A DNA stretch of 9,586 nucleotides from SAR324 cluster bacterium (GTDB taxonomy: Bacteria > SAR324 > JACQKK01). A program made the position numbers and the translations under genes. Shown piece by piece: positions 1 through 6,119 of this stretch; the first letter of the stretch is position 1, and every line of letters starts with the position of its first letter. The stretch is taken from the NCBI GenBank assembly GCA_022572825.1, contig JACZVE010000083.1, positions 1 through 9,586 on the forward strand, read 5' to 3'. Below the pieces are notes generated by a model. It saw nothing but the letters and a program-made list of their open reading frames with translations, was not told where the DNA came from and made no database searches.

Positions 1-1196
1 GGTGCCAGCGCGATGACAAAGGGAGAAACCTGGGAGAATCCCGTGCGACCGCTGCCGCTGTCACGGCCCATCACCCGCCAATAGAGGCTTTCGGAGCCGC
101 TGCGTTCGATCAGGCCTTGCGCCATGCCGGGCAGCTCGCCTTCCAGGGGGACGACCTCCTTGTCCTTGGTCCATTTGTCGCCCTGGGGGATGTCGAAGAA
201 ACTTTCCCGGTCCGTAAAGCGGGGATTCGCGCCCACCTGCACCTTGAACTCGTCGAAGCGCAAGCTGTCCCAGCGGAACAGGAACAAGCCGGCTTCCTCG
301 AAGGCGAATCCGGGCTCGGGAAAAACGAGCTTGATCTGGCTGAGGCGGATGGCGGCGGTGGTGAGGCGGTTGTTGGCCTCGTCGCTTTCCTCCACCTTGT
401 CGCCCACGTCCGCCTCCAACGCCACTTGGTATTCGCCGAGCAGGGCGTCGTCCGGGAGAATCGTCTCGAACTCCATCTCCAGCCTTTCGCCCGGGGCAAG
501 CACCTGCACCTCATCCTCCGAGATGACGGCGGTGCGGGTGGGCGTGCGCGTGTTGAAGTAATCCACCCGCACCGCCACATCGCGCGCGATGTCTCCACCC
601 ACGTTGCGGAGATCGACGCGAATTCTCAGCGTTTCACCGACCAGCAGGCCCGCCGGGGAGACCGACAGATTTTCCCACACCAGGTCCGGCCGCTCGAATA
701 CCAGACCGCGTGGGGGCTGAAAGCTGGGCACGGTGAGCCGTGCCTGCCCTGTCGCCGCGGGCCTGCGGGCAGGGGGGCGGGCACCGCCCACAACGAACGG
801 GGAGAAGAAGACCGGCCCGCCGGGGATGAGCTTTTTCTTGAAATCGGGAGTATACGCCTCGAACTTCATCGTGTAGTTGCCCGCGGACCGAGGCGCCCTG
901 AACCGGAAGAAGTATCGCCGCTGGTCCTTGCCGGGAACTTCCACCTTGCGGGTCAGGGCGGCGCCGACCCGGCGGTCGCGCGCATCGCGGATTTCCACCC
1001 GCAATCCGGCCCGCACCGGGCGCTTGCCCGTATTGCCGAGCGTAATCTGCAGCAATTGCCGCGCGCCCGGGTCGATGGCGGTCTTGTCCAATACCATGCG
1101 CATGACGTTCAGTTCTTGCGCAGCCTGCACCGCGGCGGGGGCCAACCACCCGGCGGCCGCAATCAAAAGCGCGGCTATGAGTCGTCCCTGTCTCAT
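1..1196 (-). CDS. Exported CARDB-domain protein, 3' end missing
   Basis: The frame is open from the ATG at 1196 to the left edge, giving 398 full codons with no stop, so the C-terminus is missing. Residues 1-26 form a signal peptide (short basic start, a hydrophobic stretch at about 6-24, then an Ala-rich cleavage area). Residues 27-136 look like an Ig-like beta sandwich ending in 'AGNYTMKFEAY'. Residues 168-284 match a CARDB domain: it opens with 'PDLVWENLSVSP', has 'VDLRNVGGDIARDVAV' in the middle, and ends with the typical acidic 'VEESDEANNRL'. Residues 286-398 resemble an Fn3-like module ('FLFRWDSLRFDEFKVQV' early, 'YWRVMGRDSGSG' late). CARDB domains are known as cell-adhesion-type beta modules in bacterial exported proteins; an adhesion or scaffold role here is inferred. 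A purine-rich AGGGGAG lies at 1208-1214, 11 bases from the ATG, slightly far but usable. The gene lies downstream of the FG-GAP gene on the same strand. No catalytic motif is visible in the part present. Confidence 0.85.
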   Translation of the reverse strand, partial: MRQGRLIAALLIAAAGWLAPAAVQAAQELNVMRMVLDKTAIDPGARQLLQITLGNTGKRPVRAGLRVEIRDARDRRVGAALTRKVEVPGKDQRRYFFRFRAPRSAGNYTMKFEAYTPDFKKKLIPGGPVFFSPFVVGGARPPARRPAATGQARLTVPSFQPPRGLVFERPDLVWENLSVSPAGLLVGETLRIRVDLRNVGGDIARDVAVRVDYFNTRTPTRTAVISEDEVQVLAPGERLEMEFETILPDDALLGEYQVALEADVGDKVEESDEANNRLTTAAIRLSQIKLVFPEPGFAFEEAGLFLFRWDSLRFDEFKVQVGANPRFTDRESFFDIPQGDKWTKDKEVVPLEGELPGMAQGLIERSGSESLYWRVMGRDSGSGRTGFSQVSPFVIALA

Positions 1197-1231
1197 CTTA
1201 TTTCATGCTCCCCTGTACTACTCTGTAGGAA

Positions 1232-1327
1232 CCAACCGCGGTTGGACACGGATAAACGCACGGTTAAACACGGATAAGAATTGTATCAAGTTTCCGGATC
1301 CGCGCTCATCTGCCTTAATCCGCGGTT
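1232..1327. repeat. Intergenic cluster of opposed ~10-bp repeat units with a 14-bp palindrome
   Basis: A perfect palindrome CCAACCGCGGTTGG lies at 1232-1245. It is followed by three tandem units on the plus strand: CACGGATAAACG (1247-1258), CACGGTTAAA (1259-1268) and CACGGATAAG (1269-1278). After about 20 bases come three units of opposite sense in 10-bp register: ATCCGCGCTC (1298-1307), ATCTGCCTTA (1308-1317) and ATCCGCGGTT (1318-1327). The two blocks are imperfectly complementary and could fold. The pattern resembles short ATCCGCG/ATCYGCG sequences that I recall as dispersed intergenic repeats in environmental bacterial genomes, but copy number cannot be seen here. It lies between the two minus-strand exported-protein genes, just upstream of the CARDB gene. 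Confidence 0.6.
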
Positions 1328-1375
1328 TCTCCACGCAACTATCCGTAATGACTCGTGGTGGGTCCTAGGTAATAA

Positions 1376-1400
1376 GGTGGTCTTAGTTGTAAGTCCCACC
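1376..1400 (-). terminator. Candidate weak terminator after the FG-GAP gene
   Basis: Directly after the TGA of the FG-GAP gene, the minus strand can form GGTGG-GA-CTTA-CAAC-TAAG-A-CCACC. That is nine base pairs with a 2x1 internal loop and a four-base loop, followed by TTATT. The position is ideal for a terminator, but the U-tract is short and the stem is interrupted. It may only attenuate transcription into the CARDB gene. Confidence 0.4.
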
Positions 1401-4400
1401 TCACTGAGTGGTTGCCGCTTCCCCGTTGAGGGCATCGTTGCGGTAAAAATAGATGGTGCCCTTTTCCGTGCCCATCAGCAGATCCAGGTCGCCGTCGTTA
1501 TCGATGTCCGCCAGGCGCGGGCTGGTGCCGAACGGCAGCTTCAAGTTCTGCAATGAATGCAATGAATCCGATCCAGGCACCCAGCCCCAGGCATTCTTTG
1601 CGTCCACCGGCACCCTGGAGAATACGCTCACGCGGCCCTGATCCGAGCCGATCAGCAGGTCGGGCTTCTCGTCGCGGTTGATGTCCCCGACGAACGGCGC
1701 CGATGCCACACCGACGTCCACACCTCCGTAACGGCGGTCTATCAGCTTGAAATTCAAAGATTGCGCCCCGCCCTTGCGGAGGAAGGCGAACAGGTGGCCT
1801 GTGAAGTTGCCGACAAGCAGATCGGTGTGCGGATCCGCATCGACCAAGGCAACGGCGGGAGCGGCGTTGCGGCCAACGTTGATGCCGGCCAGCGCCTCTT
1901 CCACCAGCGTGAACACCGGCTCTTCTCCTGCTTCACCACCCTTGTAAAACAGCACCTGACCGTCTTCCGTACCCACGAGCAGGTCCAGCCGCTGGTCTCC
2001 GTCCAGGTCGTGCAGCAGCGGGGAGGGATTGCGGCCGGCCTGGAAGTCGGCCAGGCGTTCCGTCACCTTCGTCCAGGCCGCCTCCTCCGGGCTGCCGTCG
2101 TTGCGGTAGTAGAACAATAGCCCCTTGCCCGTGCCCACCACCAGATCCAGGTCGCCGTCGCCGTCAACGTCGCCGAACGTCGGTGTCACCCGCCCGTCGA
2201 ACTCCAGCTTGCCAAACGCCTCGCTGGCCAGCGTGTACACGGGCGGCAACGGCCCCAATTGCTGGGGCTCGGACAGCAGAATCTCCGTCGGAGAGGGGGC
2301 TACCGCCTCCTGGGTCGAGATCCCGGTGAGGCGAACCAGGCCGCTCTGCGACGTGATCGATTGCGGAAGCATCCCCGCAACGGCTGGCGCGCCTTCGAGA
2401 GCGGCCTGCGGCTGCGGTATGGTGCCCGGCACGGCCGCGCCTGCTCCTGCGGCGCCTGGTACCGCTGCGACCTGTTCTGGCGCCTCCGGCTTGGGTGGCT
2501 GGCTGGCTCCGCGATTCCACCACAGCTGTACGTTGCCCTCCATGTCGCCGATCAACAAATCCTGTTGGCCATCGTTGTTCAGGTCGGCGAAGTGCGGCGC
2601 GCTGTTGCCGGCCGTCGCAAACGCTCCCCACGGGTCGCCCGTGAGGGTCCAATTTTTCAGTTCCGGATCCTCCGGGTCGTTGTCATTGACATCCAGTTTC
2701 AAGCGACCGTTGCGCGATCCCACCACCAGATCCGGCCGCTTGTCGCCGTTCCAATCGAAGAAGGCCGGCGCCGCGCTCAACGCCACGGTCAGATCCCCGA
2801 AGCGGGTCGATGCCAGGCGGAAGTCGGGCTCCGTGGCGCTGCCCTCATTGCGATAGTAGATGACCAGGCCGCGCCGATTGCCCACGAACAAGTCCAGGTC
2901 GCCGTCCCCGTCGATATCCACCATGGCCGGAACGCTGTCGTTGCCCACGTCGATGCCCGCGAAGTTGGTCGATTCCAACCTGAATTCCGCATCCCGCGGC
3001 CCGCCGGTATTGCGGAGGAGCCAGATCTGGCCGTCGCGTCCGCCCACCAGCAGGTCCAGATCATTGTCCCCGTCGATGTCGGCGAGCCAGGGGGCGGTGT
3101 TTTCCCGCACCACACCGCCGAGCAGGTCCTCCCGCCTGACGCTCCAGGCGGGCGCCTCGGGGCCGCCGATGTTGTCCAGCCAGAGCAACCGCCCGCTGCG
3201 GTCGCCCACGACGAGGTCGCGATCGCCGTCGCCATCCAGATCGCCGGAGGACAGTGCCACCTGGCGCAGACCCAGCGCCAGCCGGCGGATGTTGAGGACG
3301 TTGCCGGTGACCTTCCACACGTCGAGCACGGAGCCGGTGTCTTTGCTGGTATACAGAGCGACATTATTGGTGCTGCCGCCGACGAGCATATCCGGCATGG
3401 CGTCGTCGTTGACTTCCAGAAACGCCGGCGCCGCAAAACCCCCATCGTCGATAGCCAGGAAACGATCCTGCACGAGGCGCCAATCGGGCAGAAAGGCGGT
3501 GCCTTGGTTCTCATAATAGGCGATGGTGCCGTCGCTCTTGCCGACGAACAGGTCGAGGTCCGCATCCCCGTCCCAGTCCACCAGCGCCGGCACGGCGTTG
3601 CTTTCCGGGGCGATGGAGGAGATGCGCCGCGGAATCGGGCGGCAGGGGGGCTCTTCATCTGGCAGGGCATCGCGCGGCGGAAAGCGCAGGCAGTAGGCCG
3701 CCCGCTTCGGCGTTCCCTGGTTGACCATCAAGAACACCTCCCCGCGCTGATTTCCGACGAACAGGTCCGGGGACCGGTTGCGGTCCACATCGGCGAAAAA
3801 CGGCGTCAGGTCGGAACCGAACCCACCGGAGACGAAGCTCTCGCCGATCGCGGCGAAGGCGGGGAGGACGGGGTTGCCCACGTTGCGGAAGAACAACAGC
3901 CGCCCATCGCCGGTGCCCACGAACAGATCCATGTCCCCATCCCGGTCGATGTCCACCAGCACCGGGGCGGCATGGCCGCCGGTGTCGATGACGACGCGAC
4001 GCGCCTCCCCTTGGCCACCTTGCGCAGGGCGCAAGGCGGTAATGTTTTCCTCCACCAGCCGCCAGAGAGGCCGGCCCGTGCGTCCGTCGTTGCGGAAACG
4101 GTCGATGCGGCCGTCCAGCTTGCCCAGCAGCATATCCGGATCGCCGTCGCCGTCCAGGTCACCGAAGGTGAGTTTGGCGAAGAAAACGGAGCTGTTATAC
4201 AGCAGCGCCGGCGCCCGCTCCCAGCGACCATAAAACTGGCGCTCCCAGCTATGGCGCAGGTTTTCCTGCCCAGCGCCCCAGGGGGCCAGCGCGAGCCACA
4301 GCACGCCGGTCAGCAGCGGCGTAATGCGGCAGAGAACGGCACGGCGAACCCTATGGCCCCGGCGGAGCCGGTGAGGCGGGCATAAGTTCGGACAGTTGCG

Positions 4401-4412
4401 TAATGCGATCAC
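1401..4412 (-). CDS. Exported FG-GAP/VCBS-repeat beta-propeller protein
   Basis: The protein has 1003 residues from a GTG start at 4412; an in-frame TGA two codons upstream rules out a longer protein, and the RBS is weak. The leader is long: residues 1-24 are basic and polar, about 25-44 hydrophobic, with likely cleavage near 'WGAGQ' at 45-49. The rest carries 15 calcium-loop motifs of the type DxDGDxDL followed by '(F/V)VG', starting near residues 85, 154, 208, 279, 334, 391, 445, 499, 553, 610, 748, 802, 858, 910 and 969. Most are spaced 52-59 residues, several exactly 54. Many repeats add a 'YYRNxG' strand. Repeats 10 and 11 are split by a Pro/Ala/Gly-rich linker (about 636-725). FG-GAP/VCBS repeats fold as integrin-alpha-like beta-propellers that bind Ca2+; about seven blades per propeller suggests two propellers. 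Repeats 3, 5, 13 and 14 have degenerate loops. No enzyme domain, membrane anchor or sorting signal is visible. A surface or secreted binding role is inferred; the partner is unknown. Confidence 0.92.
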   Translation of the reverse strand: MIALRNCPNLCPPHRLRRGHRVRRAVLCRITPLLTGVLWLALAPWGAGQENLRHSWERQFYGRWERAPALLYNSSVFFAKLTFGDLDGDGDPDMLLGKLDGRIDRFRNDGRTGRPLWRLVEENITALRPAQGGQGEARRVVIDTGGHAAPVLVDIDRDGDMDLFVGTGDGRLLFFRNVGNPVLPAFAAIGESFVSGGFGSDLTPFFADVDRNRSPDLFVGNQRGEVFLMVNQGTPKRAAYCLRFPPRDALPDEEPPCRPIPRRISSIAPESNAVPALVDWDGDADLDLFVGKSDGTIAYYENQGTAFLPDWRLVQDRFLAIDDGGFAAPAFLEVNDDAMPDMLVGGSTNNVALYTSKDTGSVLDVWKVTGNVLNIRRLALGLRQVALSSGDLDGDGDRDLVVGDRSGRLLWLDNIGGPEAPAWSVRREDLLGGVVRENTAPWLADIDGDNDLDLLVGGRDGQIWLLRNTGGPRDAEFRLESTNFAGIDVGNDSVPAMVDIDGDGDLDLFVGNRRGLVIYYRNEGSATEPDFRLASTRFGDLTVALSAAPAFFDWNGDKRPDLVVGSRNGRLKLDVNDNDPEDPELKNWTLTGDPWGAFATAGNSAPHFADLNNDGQQDLLIGDMEGNVQLWWNRGASQPPKPEAPEQVAAVPGAAGAGAAVPGTIPQPQAALEGAPAVAGMLPQSITSQSGLVRLTGISTQEAVAPSPTEILLSEPQQLGPLPPVYTLASEAFGKLEFDGRVTPTFGDVDGDGDLDLVVGTGKGLLFYYRNDGSPEEAAWTKVTERLADFQAGRNPSPLLHDLDGDQRLDLLVGTEDGQVLFYKGGEAGEEPVFTLVEEALAGINVGRNAAPAVALVDADPHTDLLVGNFTGHLFAFLRKGGAQSLNFKLIDRRYGGVDVGVASAPFVGDINRDEKPDLLIGSDQGRVSVFSRVPVDAKNAWGWVPGSDSLHSLQNLKLPFGTSPRLADIDNDGDLDLLMGTEKGTIYFYRNDALNGEAATTQ

Positions 4413-4713
4413 GTATCATCCCGCAGTAACATCAGCCTCAGGACCCCCGCCGCGGCTGGCGTACCGCTCTCGCGGGGCAGGAGCAAGCGCCCCATTGCCG
4501 GCGCCCGCACTTCGCACCTAATGAATGCAGTGCTCGGTAAAGGTGCGTGCGTCCGTTTTTAGGTCGCAACATATTGTTTTTACGGTGAATGTGCTATCGC
4601 AGGTGTTAGACGCAATACCGACGCGGGGGTCCAGTTGCGCAATCGAGGCACAATTACAGTCATATCAATGCGATTATCATGCACCCGTGGCCCTGTCGAC
4701 GGGGCTGACCGGC

Positions 4714-4749
4714 AAAAAATGGCGGGAATCCCGCATATTCTCCCGCCAT
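4714..4749 (-). terminator. Rho-independent terminator on the minus strand with no assigned gene
   Basis: On the minus strand, ATGGCGGGA and TCCCGCCAT (4741-4749 and 4719-4727) form a perfect 9-bp stem around a 13-base loop. The stem runs into a six-T tract (the A tract at 4714-4719 on the plus strand; its last base also pairs). This is the canonical layout for leftward transcription. The nearest minus-strand gene upstream ends at 5416, with its own hairpin and the plus-strand globin gene in between. The signal may stop antisense transcription under the globin gene, or end a small RNA. The loop also contains CCCGC, which can pair with the GCGGG of the left arm, so an alternative fold exists. 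Confidence 0.6.
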
Positions 4750-4814
4750 CACCCTTGCGGGCGGCGGTTGCCGCGGTCCGAGGCATATGGTCTAATGCCG
4801 GGAGCAGGGCGTGC

Positions 4815-4854
4815 CTCGCTGCACGCGCCGCGGCGAGGCGATCGGGCAATCGCC
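4815..4854. other. Two adjacent hairpins upstream of the haemoglobin gene
   Basis: CTCGCTGC (4815-4822) pairs with GCGGCGAG (4830-4837) in eight base pairs including one T-G wobble, around a seven-base loop. The next bases form GGCGAT (4837-4842) with ATCGCC (4849-4854) around a six-base loop. Their order suggests a structured 5' leader of the globin transcript, or part of a minus-strand RNA ending at the terminator near 4714. In GC-rich DNA such stems also arise by chance. Confidence 0.35.
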
Positions 4855-4933
4855 GGGTGCGGGCGATGGCCTCCGGTCGAATCGGTGGTGCGTAGCAAGA
4901 ATGCAACCCACGTCGCGCTGCGGGCAAAGGGGC

Positions 4934-5347
4934 ATGGAGCAGCCAAAAGATAGGGTGGACGTGGACGCCCTGGGCGGCGTGGAGGGGATTCACCGCTGGG
5001 TGGCGCGGTTTTACGACAAGGTTGCCGGCGAGCCCGTTCTGGCGCCGATGTTCACCGATCTTGAGCGCGCCAGGGACAAGCAGCAGGCGTATTTCGTGGA
5101 ATTTTTCGGGGGGCCCAAGCTCTACAGCGCGCAATACGGCAAGCCCTTCCTGCGTTACCTGCACCGCCAATTCAAGATTGGCGTGCCGGAGCGGGACGCG
5201 TGGATGAAGCTGGTGGTCGAGGCGCTTCGCGATCAAACGGATGACGAGCGGCTCATCGCCGAGGTGCAACGGCGGCTGGGGGACATGGCCGACAAGATGA
5301 TTAATCACCATTCAGAAAAACGGGACGCCTATTACTTCAACGCGTGA
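4934..5347 (+). CDS. Group II (trHbO-like) truncated haemoglobin
   Basis: The protein has 137 residues and fits the 2-on-2 truncated globin family, small haem proteins that bind O2 or NO in the cytoplasm. Visible marks are an N-terminal 'LGG' (13-15); the B-helix 'ARFYDKV' (24-30) with a Tyr at 27, the likely B10 ligand-pocket residue; and 'FFGGPKLY' (57-64) at the end of the E helix. 'YLHRQFKIG' (75-83) carries His77, the expected proximal haem ligand, and 'RDAWM' (87-91) carries Trp90, the G8 Trp typical of groups II and III. The motif order 'GGPxLY...H..F.I....DAW' favours group II. I chose the ATG at 4934 because AAAGGGG lies just upstream (4926-4932), and because the frame upstream of it, although open to 4811, encodes Arg/Cys-rich non-globin sequence. 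The gene stands alone on its strand and converges on the 213-residue unknown gene. A role in oxygen handling or NO defence is inferred from the family only. Confidence 0.93.
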   Translation: MEQPKDRVDVDALGGVEGIHRWVARFYDKVAGEPVLAPMFTDLERARDKQQAYFVEFFGGPKLYSAQYGKPFLRYLHRQFKIGVPERDAWMKLVVEALRDQTDDERLIAEVQRRLGDMADKMINHHSEKRDAYYFNA

Positions 5348-5387
5348 GGCGGAACGCCAGCCTCTGCGCACACCGATGGCGAGCCGC

Positions 5388-5415
5388 ATGCCGGGCGTGC
5401 GGGCGCATCCGGCAT
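5388..5415. terminator. Hairpin between convergent genes
   Basis: ATGCCGG (5388-5394) and CCGGCAT (5409-5415) form a perfect 7-bp stem. An inner GCG/CGC pair (5395-5397 with 5404-5406) can extend it past a two-base bulge. It sits in the 68-bp gap between the stops of the globin gene and the unknown minus-strand gene and touches the latter's TGA. There is no T-tract on either side, so it is only a possible shared terminator or 3'-end stabiliser. Confidence 0.4.
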
Positions 5416-6057
5416 TCACCGTTCCTCCGCCGGATAGGCCAGATCATAGTAAGCGAACAACGCACTGCAGAACAGGTCGAAAGTCTCGGGAGAGGGGTAG
5501 CGGCTGATTTCCTCCATGGTATCCATCAGATCGTTCCAATCGTTGAATGTCTGATAGGCATCATAGATCTTGATCCGGATCTGATCCTCTTGAAACTTCG
5601 CCATCAACTCTTCCACCAGGGCCTTGAATACGCCGGGATCGTTCTTCAGACGCCTCAGCACGGCCTGAAAGAACACATTCACCATCCAGGGCAAGCGGGC
5701 AAAGTCGCCGCCCAGCCGCTGGGGAGTGAGGTATTTCGGTTGGATCGTAGGCGGTGCCGGCGGGTGGTGCAGCGTCCTCCGTTCGTAGGACGATTCCGCG
5801 TTGCTCGGCGCCATCCGGTATTGGTTATGCTTGCGGAAAAATCGGAACAGGCGATGCAATTCCTCCGGCGTGCGCTCCAGCTTGCGGCTCCCCGGAGCGA
5901 TGGCCCGTACCAGATACGGATTCCGGGTCTGTTTGTACAAGTGGTAGATGGGATCGGAAGGATCGAATGCAACCTCGCGAGGTTTGGCGCCGGTGGCGTC
6001 ATATCTGAACATCCACAGCAGACCGTGATTTTTTTGCCGGTCACCCATTGGCTTCAT
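5416..6057 (-). CDS. Unrecognised 213-residue cytoplasmic protein
   Basis: I do not recognise this family. It starts at the ATG at 6057; an in-frame stop four codons upstream excludes a longer form, and a second Met at codon 4 is an alternative start. No signal peptide, membrane segment, metal cluster or nucleotide-binding motif is visible. Residues 1-60 are mixed and aromatic ('GLLWMFRYDATG', then 'DPIYHLYKQTRNPYLVRAI'). Residues 60-80 form a basic helix ('RLFRFFRKHNQYRM'). Residues 97-113 are Pro-rich ('HHPPAPPTIQPKYLTPQ'). Residues 120-213 look helical and rich in aromatic and acidic residues, with 'RLPWMVNVFFQAVLRRLK' and ending near 'FDLFCSALFAYYDLAYP'. The coherent amino-acid make-up, with few Cys and amphipathic helices, supports real coding against the Arg-rich alternative frames. 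It is divergent from the lytic transglycosylase gene with about 60 bp between starts, so the two could share a control region. It converges on the globin gene. Confidence 0.8.
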   Translation of the reverse strand: MKPMGDRQKNHGLLWMFRYDATGAKPREVAFDPSDPIYHLYKQTRNPYLVRAIAPGSRKLERTPEELHRLFRFFRKHNQYRMAPSNAESSYERRTLHHPPAPPTIQPKYLTPQRLGGDFARLPWMVNVFFQAVLRRLKNDPGVFKALVEELMAKFQEDQIRIKIYDAYQTFNDWNDLMDTMEEISRYPSPETFDLFCSALFAYYDLAYPAEER

Positions 6058-6119
6058 CGCCCGTGTTCAAATCCTATCGTGGCCCAACGTCGCCTCCTGC
6101 CGTTATCGTAGCATCATCA

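Larger units (their letters stand above)
4413..4933. other. 521-bp non-coding region between divergent FG-GAP and haemoglobin genes
   Basis: This stretch must hold the promoters of the minus-strand FG-GAP gene and the plus-strand globin gene. About 4557-4680 is markedly richer in A+T than its surroundings ('ATATTGTTTTTACGG' at about 4570, TTATCAT at 4674-4680), which suits a promoter or regulator zone. I could not find a -35/-10 pair with good spacing on either strand. From about 4714 to 4860 it is GC-rich and full of inverted repeats, listed separately. Open frames crossing it lack an RBS and have GC-shadow composition, so I call no gene. Confidence 0.6.

Noticed and set aside
117..1277. 386-codon plus-strand open frame
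   Set aside because: It lies opposite the CARDB frame, which shows a signal peptide and clear domain motifs. The plus frame has no recognisable content and runs through the intergenic repeats.
2259..4385. 708-codon open frame on the plus strand opposite the FG-GAP gene
   Set aside because: Its peptide repeats a pattern ('QVQVAVPVDI', 'EQVEVRIPVPV') that is the antisense image of the FG-GAP motifs. The minus frame has the recognisable domains and a signal peptide.
4811..4933. Longer globin start, 41 codons upstream
   Set aside because: The extra residues are Arg/Cys/Gly-rich and unlike globins, and the ATG at 4934 has the purine-rich RBS and the normal family length.
4580..5311. 243-codon minus-strand open frame
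   Set aside because: Antisense to the globin gene, runs through the U-tract terminator and hairpins, and shows no family features.
6048..6119. Longer start for the lytic transglycosylase
   Set aside because: It overlaps the start of the divergent gene by 10 bases, has no RBS, and puts 24 polar residues before the signal sequence. It cannot be fully excluded.
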